DNA of 64,000 bases, from the NCBI GenBank assembly GCA_964613455.1, contig CAZTGS010000001.1:73633-137632 (forward strand). The letters run 5' to 3'. A program made the position numbers and the translations under genes. Under the pieces are notes generated by a model that saw only the letters and a list, made by a program, of their open reading frames with translations, ran no database searches and was not told where the DNA came from. Origin of the DNA: SCGC-AAA076-P13 sp964613455 (lineage in GTDB: Bacteria > Pseudomonadota > Gammaproteobacteria > Magnimaribacterales > D2472). This document shows positions 8,216 to 18,131 of this stretch, one piece after another (the first letter of the stretch is position 1; every line of letters starts with the position of its first letter).

Positions 8216-9274
8216 CTAGCAATTTTTATAGATTCTTTTTACTCTCGATTTAATCCTAATCATTAAATCATAGCTAATCAGTCCATTTGAGGAAACTAAA
8301 TCAGTTATTGGTTGATTGGGTGAAAAAAACTCACACCAGTCTCCTATGGCAATCTCTGAAATATTTGATACATCAACAGTGGTTACATCCATACTAACTT
8401 TTCCAAAGACTTTTGCAGTCTCATTATTGATTCTGATTTCAGTACCATCTTTTATATGATTTGGAAGTCCGTCAGCGTATCCCATATAAACTGTTGCTAT
8501 TTTCATATCATTCAATGCTTCAGCACGACCGTCATAACCAACTTTCTCACCTTTTTTAATTTCTCTAATATTAATAATTGGAGACCTGAGAGTCATTGCT
8601 GTTTTAAGTTCTTTGTTACCAATATAACCACCAAAGATGCCTATACCAACTCTTACCCAATCGAATGATTGTTCTGGAAAATTCATAATACAACCAGTAT
8701 TTGCGATACTTTTAGAAATACCTGAATGTAATTTTTTACCTAACTCATTGAATCTATTAAATTGATTTTGATTTGATTCATCATTTGGAATATTTGAAGC
8801 TGATAGATGTGACATAAGAGTAAAGTTTTTATCAATCAAATGGGATTTATAGATATTAAGGAACTCATTTTCTTCGAAACCCAATCTATTCATTCCTGTA
8901 TTTACTTTAAACCAAAGATTCTCATAAGAATTATTATTCTTAACAATTTCAAATTGATGATTATTATGAATAACTAAATCTAAAGAATTTTCTCGTGCTT
9001 CTATAAAATCTTCTTGAGTGTAGACTCCTTGCATCAATAAGATTTTTTTTGAGGATATTTGCCTTATCTCAATAGCCTCTTCAAGTCTTACAACGCCATA
9101 ACCATCAACAAGATCATCTATATCTTTAACTATATTTGAGAGAATATGACCATAAGCATCTGATTTTATGATTGCCATAAAGTTAGATGAGATATCTATC
9201 TTATTTCTTAAATAAGAAATATTATTTCTTACAATAGAAGGATCAATTAAGAGCTCTGAGGAAGCCCTTGTCAT
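8216..9274 (-). CDS. alr: Alanine racemase
   Basis: This PLP enzyme makes D-alanine for peptidoglycan. The PLP lysine is K37 in AIIKSDAYGH, where most homologues read VKANAYGHG. The MSHLSASN, NTGCIMNFP, VRVGIGIFG and catalytic-tyrosine GYADGLP blocks follow in the usual order. The length of 352 residues is typical. The ATG overlaps the dnaB stop (ATGA), preserving the dnaB-alr pair of Gammaproteobacteria. The D-alanine goes to Ddl, encoded at 13687-14592. Confidence 0.95.
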   Translation of the reverse strand: MTRASSELLIDPSIVRNNISYLRNKIDISSNFMAIIKSDAYGHILSNIVKDIDDLVDGYGVVRLEEAIEIRQISSKKILLMQGVYTQEDFIEARENSLDLVIHNNHQFEIVKNNNSYENLWFKVNTGMNRLGFEENEFLNIYKSHLIDKNFTLMSHLSASNIPNDESNQNQFNRFNELGKKLHSGISKSIANTGCIMNFPEQSFDWVRVGIGIFGGYIGNKELKTAMTLRSPIINIREIKKGEKVGYDGRAEALNDMKIATVYMGYADGLPNHIKDGTEIRINNETAKVFGKVSMDVTTVDVSNISEIAIGDWCEFFSPNQPITDLVSSNGLISYDLMIRIKSRVKRIYKNC

Positions 9275-10653
9275 TCAAAGTTACTTGAGTAACTGTCAGA
9301 GTATCCATCATTAGCGTAATTCTCAAAACGTGTATATTCTTTAAGAAAAGTAAGGTTAACAGTCCCAATAGGCCCATTTCTTTGCTTGCCAATAATAATT
9401 TCTGCTTTATTTCCTTGATCAGAGTCTTCGTTATAAACCTCATCTCTATAAATAAATAATATTACATCGGCATCCTGCTCAATAGCTCCTGAATCTCTTA
9501 AGTCAGCCATAATAGGTCTTTTGTTGGGTCTCTGTTCAACAGCCCTATTAAGCTGAGATAATGCTATTACAGGAACATTTAATTCTTTAGCTAAAGATTT
9601 TAGCGATCTGGAAATTTCAGATATTTGATTAACTCTATTTTCAGCTGATGTTGGTAATTGCATTAGCTGAAGATAATCAACCACGATTAGAGAAAGTCCA
9701 TGTTCTTCTTGTCTTGCAAGCCTTCTTGCCTTGGCTCTCAACTCCATTGGAGATAATAAAGAACTATCATCAATCCAAAGTGGCAAATTTTTTAATTTTT
9801 CACCTTCTTGAAATAATAACTTTAACTCATTATCTTTTAACATGCCGGATCTAACATTCTGTTGATTAAGCTTGCTCATTCCGGAAAGCATTCTTGTAGT
9901 TAAGGATTCACCAGGCATCTCTAAACTAAAAATTAATACAGCGCCTTTATTTTCTTTATTTACAAGAACATTTTCTGCAAGATTCATAGCTAGTGAAGTC
10001 TTACCCATGCTAGGTCTTCCTGCAACTACAATTAAATCTCCATCTTGAATACCTAATAGTTTTTTATCTAAGTCAGTAAAACCAGTTGATGAGCCTATAA
10101 GACCACCTTTTTTAGTAGTAAGCTCATGCAATCTGTCCATTGTGTCAGGAACAAGCTTTGTCATTGGTTTCAGCGTGTCGGCATCTTGGCTTGTTTCATC
10201 ATTAAGTGCAAAAATCATACTTTCTGCTTTATCTAATAAGGCTGCGCCGTCTTGACCTTGAGGATTTACTATTAATTCAGAAATCTCTGAATTAGCTTTC
10301 ATTAATTTTCTAGTAATTGATCTCTGTCTAATTATTTCAGCATAGGCTTCTAGATTTGCAGCAGAGGGAGTAGATGTGGCAAGTTCAATTAAATAATTTT
10401 TTCCACCAATTTTGTTTAAAGAATTTTTATTATCTAATTGTTCTGATACTGTAATCGGATCTAAGGGCTTGCTTGCATTGATAAGCTCGAACATAGATTG
10501 AAAAATAATCTGATGATCTTTTCCATCGAAGTCATTATCATTAATTACTTGAATTACTGTATCAAAACGATGAGATTCGAGCATAAGCCCACCTAAGACA
10601 GCCCTTTCGGCTTCTCTAGTTTGCTCGTTTAAATTTGTTGATATGTCAGACAT
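9271..10653 (-). CDS. dnaB: Replicative DNA helicase DnaB
   Basis: This is the hexameric 5'-3' helicase of the replication fork. The N-terminal domain (EAERAVLGGLML) is followed by a RecA-like domain with Walker A GRPSMGKTSLA, Walker B LIVVDYLQLM and the DnaB motifs LSQLNRAVEQRPNKRP and DLRDSGAIEQDADVI. The length of 460 residues is normal and there is no intein at the usual insertion sites. It lies 38 bases downstream of rplI. Confidence 0.97.
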   Translation of the reverse strand: MSDISTNLNEQTREAERAVLGGLMLESHRFDTVIQVINDNDFDGKDHQIIFQSMFELINASKPLDPITVSEQLDNKNSLNKIGGKNYLIELATSTPSAANLEAYAEIIRQRSITRKLMKANSEISELIVNPQGQDGAALLDKAESMIFALNDETSQDADTLKPMTKLVPDTMDRLHELTTKKGGLIGSSTGFTDLDKKLLGIQDGDLIVVAGRPSMGKTSLAMNLAENVLVNKENKGAVLIFSLEMPGESLTTRMLSGMSKLNQQNVRSGMLKDNELKLLFQEGEKLKNLPLWIDDSSLLSPMELRAKARRLARQEEHGLSLIVVDYLQLMQLPTSAENRVNQISEISRSLKSLAKELNVPVIALSQLNRAVEQRPNKRPIMADLRDSGAIEQDADVILFIYRDEVYNEDSDQGNKAEIIIGKQRNGPIGTVNLTFLKEYTRFENYANDGYSDSYSSNFE

Positions 10654-10691
10654 TGGAATATGATTTTTACATCATATTTTAAAATATACAA

Positions 10692-11138
10692 CTACTCAGC
10701 TAATACTTTTACTGTAACTTCTGCTGAAACCTCTGGATGAACGCTAATAGAGATAGTGTGATCACCAATTTCTTTTATTGGGCCTTCAGGTAATTGAACT
10801 TCACTTTTATCTATATCTATATTAATTGCTGTGAATGCATCTGAAATTTCTCTAGTTCCGACAGATCCATATAGTGCGCCCTCTTCAGTAACAGGAACAC
10901 TAATTTCACAAACAGAGCCGTTGATTTCTTCTGATCTACCCTGAGCTCTTGTTAAAAGATCTGCAGAAGCAGCTGCGAGTTCACCTTTTTTAGCTTCAAC
11001 TTCAGCAATATTTTTATCACTAGCGAAAGCTGCCTTCTTTTGTGGTATTAAAAAGTTTCTAGCATAGCCAGAATTAACCTGAACAACATCTCCGATTTCT
11101 CCAAGTCTTTGTATTTTATCTAAAAGTATAATTTTCAT
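10692..11138 (-). CDS. rplI: 50S ribosomal protein L9
   Basis: The sequence starts MKIILLDKIQRLGEIGDVVQVNSGYARNFL, the L9 N-terminal domain and rRNA-binding signature, then a long helix of Lys/Ala/Glu and a C-terminal beta domain. The length of 148 residues matches E. coli L9. It follows rpsR by 4 bases. Confidence 0.97.
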   Translation of the reverse strand: MKIILLDKIQRLGEIGDVVQVNSGYARNFLIPQKKAAFASDKNIAEVEAKKGELAAASADLLTRAQGRSEEINGSVCEISVPVTEEGALYGSVGTREISDAFTAINIDIDKSEVQLPEGPIKEIGDHTISISVHPEVSAEVTVKVLAE

Positions 11139-11142
11139 AATC

Positions 11143-11337
11143 TTATTGATGCATGTCCGTATATGGTAAAAGAGCTAAGAATCTAGCAATTTTTATTGAT
11201 TTAGTGACTTTTCTTTGATTAGAAGCAGAAATACCTGTGACTCTTGCAGGAATTATTTTTCCAGTTTCAGTAATAAACTGTTTCAAAACATCTGTATCTT
11301 TATGATCAAACTTTTTTGGTAACTCATATTTACTCAT
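11143..11337 (-). CDS. rpsR: 30S ribosomal protein S18 (short form)
   Basis: The S18 core is clear: DVLKQFITETGKIIPARVTG, ASNQRKVTKSIKIARFLALLPY. I start it at the ATG at 11337 (MSKYELPKK), which lies just after the rpsF stop and gives 64 residues. An in-frame upstream start would add a segment that overlaps rpsF and does not look like S18. The E. coli protein has 75 residues; the shortening is in the N-terminal tail. Confidence 0.93.
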   Translation of the reverse strand: MSKYELPKKFDHKDTDVLKQFITETGKIIPARVTGISASNQRKVTKSIKIARFLALLPYTDMHQ

Positions 11338-11338
11338 A

Positions 11339-11767
11339 TTACTTATCTCCCTCTTCAGTCTTCTCAGATTTATCTTCTTCAGGTTTAGATGCTTCAATTT
11401 TTACTTCTTTTTTAACTTCTTCTTGAACAGTTTCAGGTTTTTTATTTTTTGATTCTGTAAATAAACTAGAATCTTCGCCTGCGTGCTCTTTAACAACTAA
11501 AAATAAATGCCTAATGATTGATTCGTTATATTTTATTTTAGTTTCTATCTCAAGAAGCTTCGAAGGGTCGCCTTCTAAATTAAATAATATGTAGTGGCCT
11601 TTGTTATGGTTTGTTATTGAATAAGCTAATTGCCTTCTACCGACATCTTCAGTTTTTACTATTTTAAAGGAATTATCTGTTAATAATTTTTCAAAATCTT
11701 TTTTAAACTCATCTACTTTTGTAGAAAGGTTTGGATTAAGAATTATTACTGCTTCGTATTTTTTCAT
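11339..11767 (-). CDS. rpsF: 30S ribosomal protein S6 with charged tail
   Basis: The sequence begins MKKYEAVIILNPN and contains the S6 blocks VGRRQLAYSI and GHYILFNLEGDPS. The S6 fold ends near residue 100; the remaining 40 residues are a Lys/Glu-rich tail, as in many proteobacterial S6 proteins that are modified by glutamate addition. It heads the rpsF-rpsR-rplI-dnaB-alr run directly downstream of ftsA, 81 bases away. Confidence 0.95.
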   Translation of the reverse strand: MKKYEAVIILNPNLSTKVDEFKKDFEKLLTDNSFKIVKTEDVGRRQLAYSITNHNKGHYILFNLEGDPSKLLEIETKIKYNESIIRHLFLVVKEHAGEDSSLFTESKNKKPETVQEEVKKEVKIEASKPEEDKSEKTEEGDK

Positions 11768-11848
11768 GTTGTGCCTTATGGTTATAGATTCATACTTTTA
11801 TTAGTAGGAACCAAGGAAGAGGCATGATAAAGGAATTGATTTTTAGAA

Positions 11849-13075
11849 TCAATACTCGCTTTTAACTATTTTTAACAACTTCGAAAGCCATCCTTGGTTT
11901 TTCTCAGCTATTAACTCATCATTCATTTGCTTGAATCCGTGATCTACAAGCCCAATTGAAGTTGCATAAATAGGATTCTGAAGGATACTCTCCATTCCTG
12001 AAAATTTATTTGGGATACCTAATCTTACTGAAGTTTGGAATATTGATTCAGCTAATTCTACAACTCCCTCCATTTTTGAGGTTCCGCCAGTAAAGACAAT
12101 GCCGGCTGAAATTTTATCTTCAAAACCATTTCTTGTAATTTCAGCTCTGACCAACTCAAAAAGCTCGGTATATCTTGGCTGAACAATATCTGCAAGTGAA
12201 GATCTAGATAATTCTCTGGTCGGCCTTCCCCCCACCCCTGCAACTTCAATACTTTCATCATCTTTCGTAAATTCTGCAACAGCACAGCCATGTTTCTGCT
12301 TAATTTCTTCAGCTTGCGGAGTTGGCGTTCTTAATGCCTGGGCTATATCGCTAGTTACTTGGTCTCCAGCAATGGGAATAACTCCAGTAAATACAATAGA
12401 GCCTGAATTAAATATTGCTATATCTGTTGTTCCTCCACCAATATCAACTAAACATACTCCCAACTCTTTTTCATCTTCAGATAAGATTGAGTGAGAACTT
12501 GCTAATTGCTCTAAAACAAAACCGTCGACTGATAATCCACAATTTTGAATACATTTTTCTATATTTTTTATAGCGCTATTTGCGCATGTAACTAAATGCA
12601 CTTTGGCTTCAAGCCTAACTCCCGCCATGCCTAATGGATCTAAGCTGACCTCTTGATTATCAATTACGTACTCTTGTGGCAGAACATGTAAAACATTTTG
12701 ATCTGAGGGTATTGAAACCGCTTGAGCGGAATCTATGACTCTATCAATATCATAAGGCGTAACTTCTTTGTCTTTAATTCCAACAGCACCTTGAGAATTT
12801 AAGCTTTTAATATGATTTCCAGCAATTCCAACATAAACTGACTTGATCTTCTCTTCTACCATGGACTGAGCCTGTTCTACTGCTTTTTTGATAGCATCTG
12901 TTGTAGCATCAATATTTACAACTACGCCCTTTTTCAGACCGCTTGATGGATAAGAACCCAAAGCAATAATTTCTAATTTATTAGAATCATTATATTTACC
13001 GACTATGCATACTACTTTCGAGGTACCAATATCTAAGCCAACAACCATATTAGAATTTTTTGTACTATTTGCCAT
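11849..13075 (-). CDS. ftsA: Cell division protein FtsA
   Basis: FtsA is the actin-like ATPase that tethers FtsZ to the membrane. It has phosphate loops VVGLDIGTSKV and CLVDIGGGTTDIAIF, the 1C domain between them, and a C-terminal amphipathic segment (WLSKLLKIV) that would act as membrane anchor. The length of 408 residues is normal. It is the last gene of the dcw cluster here. The usual next gene, ftsZ, is instead at 25838-26947, and rpsF follows. Confidence 0.96.
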   Translation of the reverse strand: MANSTKNSNMVVGLDIGTSKVVCIVGKYNDSNKLEIIALGSYPSSGLKKGVVVNIDATTDAIKKAVEQAQSMVEEKIKSVYVGIAGNHIKSLNSQGAVGIKDKEVTPYDIDRVIDSAQAVSIPSDQNVLHVLPQEYVIDNQEVSLDPLGMAGVRLEAKVHLVTCANSAIKNIEKCIQNCGLSVDGFVLEQLASSHSILSEDEKELGVCLVDIGGGTTDIAIFNSGSIVFTGVIPIAGDQVTSDIAQALRTPTPQAEEIKQKHGCAVAEFTKDDESIEVAGVGGRPTRELSRSSLADIVQPRYTELFELVRAEITRNGFEDKISAGIVFTGGTSKMEGVVELAESIFQTSVRLGIPNKFSGMESILQNPIYATSIGLVDHGFKQMNDELIAEKNQGWLSKLLKIVKSEY

Positions 13076-13703
13076 AATTTAGAGCAGCTCCATCTTTATA
13101 TCTAAGATCTATCATATTAGGTATTTTCCTTTTGTCGTTCAAGTAATTTAAAGTTTCTCTAAGCGATTTAAATTTTTTTTCATCAATATTTTTTCCAATT
13201 TTAATTATAGAGCTATTCGTTTGAATCGCCCAGCCTGAGACATGACTGTAATTAATTGAATTTAATTTAAAATACTCTTTATTCATTTTTTGAATCGAAA
13301 AAAAATTAATTATCTTAAGAATATCTGCTAAATCTTTAATTGGTCCAGAAGCTCTTACTATATTTGCCTCAGTTTTATCAAACTTAAATTTCTTGAGATT
13401 TTTGTCAACGAAGTAAATATCATTAAGAATAAATATAGGTTTTCTATTTTTAATATTTAATACTGCACTTTTTTTAAAAGGTCTATATTTTAACGTGTAC
13501 TCTTCTATCCAATCTTGATTTGCTAAAAGCTCTTCGAATTCATTCTTATTTGAGATATCCTCCAGATCTTTAAGAAAATTTTTTTGAGATTCTAGCTCTA
13601 ATCCAGATTCAAATGTAATTTCAAAGTCAAAATTTGCAGCAATAATTCTCGTATGAGAAAAAAATAATAAGAAACAAATTAAAAATTTATTGAATTGATG
13701 CAT
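13065..13703 (-). CDS. ftsQ: Cell division protein FtsQ, small form
   Basis: This 212-residue protein has an N-terminal hydrophobic segment (about 7-23), then a region with POTRA and FtsQ character: EEYTLKYRPFKKSAVLNIKNRKPIFI and later DLADILKIINFF and IDLRYKDGAAL. E. coli FtsQ has 276 residues, so the cytoplasmic tail and part of the periplasmic domain are trimmed. Its identity is supported by the place between ddl and ftsA, overlapping both. It would bind FtsB and FtsL. Confidence 0.85.
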   Translation of the reverse strand: MHQFNKFLICFLLFFSHTRIIAANFDFEITFESGLELESQKNFLKDLEDISNKNEFEELLANQDWIEEYTLKYRPFKKSAVLNIKNRKPIFILNDIYFVDKNLKKFKFDKTEANIVRASGPIKDLADILKIINFFSIQKMNKEYFKLNSINYSHVSGWAIQTNSSIIKIGKNIDEKKFKSLRETLNYLNDKRKIPNMIDLRYKDGAALNYGK

Positions 13704-14592
13704 TTATAATTTTATTTACAACTTGCTTGTAGTCCAGTCCAAGGAAACTAGCAGATTTAGGAACGCAACTATGAGATGTCATTCCGGGGCTTGAGTTTAG
13801 CTCAAGAAAATATAAATCATGATTTGAATCTTGTAGAATATCTACTCTAGCCCAGCCTGAGCAACCCAAAGCGTGATACGAATTCAAAGCAAAATCTTTT
13901 ATTTTTTTTATAGTTGCTTCGTCACCTTCAGCTTGAATCAATTGCGTAGAATCACATAGGTACTTGGCATCATAATCATAAAAGCTATTTACAGTTTTTA
14001 TTTCTATAGGTGGGAATATTTCATCTCCTATTATGCTTACAGTATATTCTTTATGTTTTATTGCCTCTTCAAGAATGAATTCTTGAGAAATACCGTTTAC
14101 CTTGGATAGGGCCTGTTCATAATCTTGCTCATTTTTTACTTCAAAAATGTTTACGCTAGAACCTTCCATGGCTGGCTTTAAAAAAAAATGTTCGAAAGGA
14201 AGATCTTGGTATCTTTTCTTAAATGCTTGAGTATTTTTTATATTTATAGAGCTTGGTGTCTTTAAACCATTGTTTCTAATAACATCCTTACTTATTGATT
14301 TGTTCCAACTCTGCATACAGGCATTTGAATTTGGCCCTGTGAAAGAAATACCAAGCGATTCTAATTCTGCTTGAAGCAGTCCGCTTTCGCCCTCTTCTCC
14401 ATGAAGTGCTATGAAAACTATATCGTATTCTTTTAGTTCATTAAGATTATCGAGATCATTAAAATCTTTTTTTTGAACGTTATAGTTGAGTTCTTTCAGG
14501 GCCTCGAATACGCCTTCACCACTTTGAAGAGAAATTTCTCTTTCAGATGATGAGCCTCCACAAATTATAATTATATTTTCTATATTTCCCAT
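13687..14592 (-). CDS. ddl: D-alanine--D-alanine ligase
   Basis: This is an ATP-grasp enzyme that joins two D-alanines for the peptidoglycan stem. It has the N-terminal GGSSSEREISLQSG block, LHGEEGESGLLQ, the PAMEGSSVNI ATP-binding segment, GWARVDIL and the C-terminal LELNSSPGMTSHSCVP metal-binding signature. The length of 301 residues is typical of DdlB. It overlaps murC by 13 bases and ftsQ by 17. Confidence 0.96.
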   Translation of the reverse strand: MGNIENIIIICGGSSSEREISLQSGEGVFEALKELNYNVQKKDFNDLDNLNELKEYDIVFIALHGEEGESGLLQAELESLGISFTGPNSNACMQSWNKSISKDVIRNNGLKTPSSINIKNTQAFKKRYQDLPFEHFFLKPAMEGSSVNIFEVKNEQDYEQALSKVNGISQEFILEEAIKHKEYTVSIIGDEIFPPIEIKTVNSFYDYDAKYLCDSTQLIQAEGDEATIKKIKDFALNSYHALGCSGWARVDILQDSNHDLYFLELNSSPGMTSHSCVPKSASFLGLDYKQVVNKIINASIQ

Positions 14593-15974
14593 TTATCTTT
14601 TATTGATTGGCAAACCGAAGAAACACTTCCTGCGCCTTGAGTAATAAGAATATCGAATTCATCTTTTTTAAGGTTTACTATATCAAGAACACTCTCATGA
14701 CTTTTAATATAAGAAACATCTTTATGGCCTTGCTGTTTTATAGTTTCTACAATTGTTCTAGAATCTATTCCCTTGATAGGTTTTTCACTTGCAGGATATA
14801 TATCAAGTAATATCAATGAATCTACCTTTTTTAAGACATTAATAAAATCTTCAAAAAGTTGAGCGGTCCTGGAGTATCTATGGGGTTGAAAAATCATGCA
14901 TAATTTTTTATTTGGATATTCCTCCCTAAATGCTTTGATAGTTGAAAGAATTTCAATTGGGTGATGTCCATAATCATCAATAAGAGTCTTTTTGCAAGAG
15001 CTTATTTCTAATTGATGTTTTTCATATCTCCTCTCAACACCTGAAAATTCACTAATTCCTTTTTTTATCGCTTTCAATGAAATGCCTTCTTCTATACAGG
15101 CAGCAATTGATGCAGAGGCATTATAAATATTATGAATACCAGGCATCTTTATTTTGAAACTATGAGTTTTTTTTCTTTGGTTATCTTTAATTTTAAAATG
15201 CTGTCTACCTTTTATAAATGATGCATCTAATATTTGAAAATCAGAATTTGATGATTTTCCAAATGTAATTTGTTTTCTGGATATTCTTTTTGAAATTTTT
15301 CTTATATTTTTGTCATCCCGATTAATAATCATATATCCATAAAAAGGAACATTTTCAGAAAACATCACAAATGCATCTAATAGGTATTCAAAATTATTGT
15401 CATAGTGAACTAAATGATCGTCATCGATATTAGTCAAAATAGCTACGTCTGGTTGCAAATGAGTAAATGATCCATCACTTTCATCTGCTTCTGCAATAAG
15501 ATAACTTCCCTCACCAAGATCTGAATTTTCATCTGTACTTAGAACTTTTCCGCCGACAACATAGGTTGGACTTAGCTCCGCTACACTAAATATTTTAGCA
15601 ATCATGCTCGTTGTAGTTGTCTTTCCATGACTTCCAGCTATTGCAATGCTTTCATAACCTCTCATTATACTTCCGAGCATTTCAGCTCTTGGGATTACGG
15701 TTATTGATTCTTTCTTAGCTTGAACAATCTCTGGATTCTTTTTATCTATTGCAGATGAAACTACTATTAAATTGGCATTTTTAATGTTTTTATTTGAATG
15801 TCCGATAAAAACTTTAACACCAACCTTCCTTAATTTTTTTAACTCATAAGAGTCAATTAAATCAGATCCAGAAATCTTATATCCTTTTTTTAATAAGACT
15901 CTGGCAATACCAATCATTCCAGCACCGCCGATTCCTATAAAGTGGATATGTTTAATTTTCTTAAAAAAATTCAT
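14580..15974 (-). CDS. murC: UDP-N-acetylmuramate--L-alanine ligase
   Basis: MurC adds the first residue of the stem peptide. The N-terminal Rossmann motif is IHFIGIGGAGMIGIA, the ATP loop AGSHGKTTTT, and the central-domain motif PGIHNIYNASAS and C-terminal DDYGHHPIEI are both intact. The length of 464 residues is normal. It overlaps murG by 4 bases upstream and ddl by 13 downstream. Confidence 0.97.
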   Translation of the reverse strand: MNFFKKIKHIHFIGIGGAGMIGIARVLLKKGYKISGSDLIDSYELKKLRKVGVKVFIGHSNKNIKNANLIVVSSAIDKKNPEIVQAKKESITVIPRAEMLGSIMRGYESIAIAGSHGKTTTTSMIAKIFSVAELSPTYVVGGKVLSTDENSDLGEGSYLIAEADESDGSFTHLQPDVAILTNIDDDHLVHYDNNFEYLLDAFVMFSENVPFYGYMIINRDDKNIRKISKRISRKQITFGKSSNSDFQILDASFIKGRQHFKIKDNQRKKTHSFKIKMPGIHNIYNASASIAACIEEGISLKAIKKGISEFSGVERRYEKHQLEISSCKKTLIDDYGHHPIEILSTIKAFREEYPNKKLCMIFQPHRYSRTAQLFEDFINVLKKVDSLILLDIYPASEKPIKGIDSRTIVETIKQQGHKDVSYIKSHESVLDIVNLKKDEFDILITQGAGSVSSVCQSIKDKWEI

Positions 15975-17017
15975 TTATTTAGATGCTCTATTGTCTTTGC
16001 TGAAATAACAGATGCGGCATTTTTATGATCTGTATTTATTTCAATTTTCCAATCATTGTATGTTTTTTGATAAATAATTTCTGATACTTTAGCTACCAAA
16101 TCTTTTAGCCCGTTTTTTTCATTATGAATCACTCCCATATTCATAGATTCAATATGCATGGCATTAATATATTGATGATTATCAATAGCTGAAGGTAATG
16201 GAATCATGAGCATTCCTTTTGCCATAGAAGATATTTCAGAGATGCTTAAAGCGCCAGATCTTGTAATAACAAAATCAGACCAATTAATTATTGATTCAGG
16301 ATTCTCATAAAATTCTTTAACCTCAACTTTTACTTTAGTATTTTTATAGGCTTCTCTAACAGCATCTATTTTTCTAGAGCCGCATTGATGTTTGATATTT
16401 ATTTTTTTATTCAAGCTATTAAAACATTTTGGTACATTTTGATTAATATAATCTGCACCCTGGCTTCCACCTGTTACATATATATTAATAATGTCATTGC
16501 TATCAATGATATCTTTATAGTTAGAATTAAAACTATCTCTGATTGGATTGCCAGTAACTATTGAATTTTTTGGAGCTGAATCGATTACAAATCCAGTAAA
16601 ATTCAATTTAGTTAATTTTGATAAAAATCTATTTGCTGAGCCCATAACTGAATTTTGTTCATGAATAAATAATGGTTTTTGCATTAAAAATGATGCTATT
16701 CCAGCAGGCACTGTAATAAAACCGCCAAAACCAATCATTCCATCAACTTTTTCTTTCCTTATTATTTGCATTGACTTGAAGATGCTTAACGGTAGTAAAA
16801 ATAATGATTTTATTTTTTGGATGACGCCCTTACCCCTAAAACCCTCCATGGAAACTTTATAAAAAGTAAAATCTATATCTTTCAACGCATTCAATTCTAT
16901 TTTTGCTCCTGAGCCTAAAAAAACAACCTCATGACCTTGTTTAATTAACTCTGAACCAACAGAAATTGCAGGAAATACATGGCCTCCAGTTTTTGCAGCT
17001 GAAATTAAAATCTTCAT
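15971..17017 (-). CDS. murG: Lipid II synthase, N-acetylglucosaminyltransferase MurG
   Basis: MurG adds GlcNAc to lipid I at the inner membrane face. The glycine-rich start KTGGHVFPAISVG, the HEQNSVMGSANR block, the VTGGSQGADYIN motif and the C-terminal UDP-GlcNAc site ITRSGALSISEI are present. The length of 348 residues is typical. The gene lies 4 bases after ftsW. Confidence 0.96.
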   Translation of the reverse strand: MKILISAAKTGGHVFPAISVGSELIKQGHEVVFLGSGAKIELNALKDIDFTFYKVSMEGFRGKGVIQKIKSLFLLPLSIFKSMQIIRKEKVDGMIGFGGFITVPAGIASFLMQKPLFIHEQNSVMGSANRFLSKLTKLNFTGFVIDSAPKNSIVTGNPIRDSFNSNYKDIIDSNDIINIYVTGGSQGADYINQNVPKCFNSLNKKINIKHQCGSRKIDAVREAYKNTKVKVEVKEFYENPESIINWSDFVITRSGALSISEISSMAKGMLMIPLPSAIDNHQYINAMHIESMNMGVIHNEKNGLKDLVAKVSEIIYQKTYNDWKIEINTDHKNAASVISAKTIEHLNK

Positions 17018-17021
17018 ACTT

Positions 17022-18131
17022 CTATATTAGTTTGTTTTCGTTATTTATTCTAAGAACTATTGCTATAAGAGACATCATTATGATGATACTCGTTCCCCCA
17101 TAACTGATGAAGGGTAAGGTAAGTCCTTTTGTAGGAAGAAGACCAATATTTACAGCAATATTAAACAATGACTGTATGGCGATTAGGATTAATATACCAA
17201 ATGAAACGTAACCTTGAAAAAGCTTGCCTTTTTGTAATGAATCAAGCGTAACTCTCAAAATACCTATAAAAAGAATAACGAATAAAAATAATAAGAATAG
17301 TCCTCCAACAATACCAAGTTCCTCAACAATAATTGCAAATATAAAATCTGTATGTGCCTCGGGTAGAAAAAAATTCTTTTGAAAACTATTACCCAAACCT
17401 AAACCAAACCACCCACCCTGGCCGATGCTAATTAAAGAATTTGATAATTGATAACCCGCCCCAAGAACAACCTCAGAGTCAAATGGATCCATATAAGCCA
17501 TCATCCTTGCTATACGCATAGGTGATGAAGATATTGCAACAAATCCCAGTAAGGCGATAAGCATGGCTAAAAGGGTAAATTGAAAGAAAGAAATACCAGC
17601 GTAAAATAATATAGCCACAACTAATAAACAGATTATTGCTGTTGAGCCTAAATCTGGTTGGCCCATAATTAAAACTGAAATAATAAAAAGTAAAAATAAT
17701 GGCTTGAGAAAGCTCCTAAAAGAATCAATTTCAGACATTCTTCTGACTGAATAACCAGAAATATAGAGGATTAGACTAAATTTACAAATCTCAGAAGGTT
17801 GGATATTTACTGGTCCCAATCTTATCCAACGAATACTTCCATTTACAGCTGTTCCAACATCAGGAATAAACAAAGCTATTAAAAGTAATATTGTTATCAG
17901 CATAAATACCCAATCAGATTTATATAGGAACTCTGAGGGCAAAACTAAAAATAAAGACATTGCGAGTATGCCTATAGCTATAAAAAGAATCTGCCTTGAT
18001 GCAAAATGAAATGGATTACCTGTCATCTCATCCGCAATATATATACTTGAAGATGAAACCATAACTAACCCTATACACATTAGGCAAATAAAAGGGATAA
18101 GTATTAAAAGATTATTTACCTGATTATTCAT
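17022..18131 (-). CDS. ftsW: Peptidoglycan glycosyltransferase FtsW
   Basis: This SEDS-family polymerase of septal peptidoglycan has about ten membrane segments over 369 residues. Family motifs include GSIRWIRLGPVNIQPSE, GAGYQLSNSLISIGQGG, LPEAHTDFIFAIIVEELG and the C-terminal LPFISYGGTS. It is expected to work with FtsI, encoded in the same cluster. It overlaps murD by 8 bases. Confidence 0.96.
   Translation of the reverse strand: MNNQVNNLLILIPFICLMCIGLVMVSSSSIYIADEMTGNPFHFASRQILFIAIGILAMSLFLVLPSEFLYKSDWVFMLITILLLIALFIPDVGTAVNGSIRWIRLGPVNIQPSEICKFSLILYISGYSVRRMSEIDSFRSFLKPLFLLFIISVLIMGQPDLGSTAIICLLVVAILFYAGISFFQFTLLAMLIALLGFVAISSSPMRIARMMAYMDPFDSEVVLGAGYQLSNSLISIGQGGWFGLGLGNSFQKNFFLPEAHTDFIFAIIVEELGIVGGLFLLFLFVILFIGILRVTLDSLQKGKLFQGYVSFGILILIAIQSLFNIAVNIGLLPTKGLTLPFISYGGTSIIIMMSLIAIVLRINNENKLI

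Noticed and set aside
9243..9443. 66-residue frame spanning the dnaB-alr junction
   Set aside because: It is an out-of-frame reading of dnaB; both neighbours are intact and overlap by ATGA.
9271..10653. Intein in DnaB
   Set aside because: Length and motif spacing are normal and no splice-junction residues or homing-endonuclease segment are present.
11835..11853. Hairpin ATTGATT/AATCAAT at the ftsA stop as terminator between ftsA and rpsF
   Set aside because: The ftsA message is on the minus strand and so would read from here away from rpsF's upstream region; the stem is all weak pairs and is not followed by a T run on that strand, so I cannot call it a terminator.
12058..12291. Second minus-strand frame inside ftsA
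   Set aside because: It is a shifted frame of ftsA, with the composition of a shadow frame and no ribosome site.
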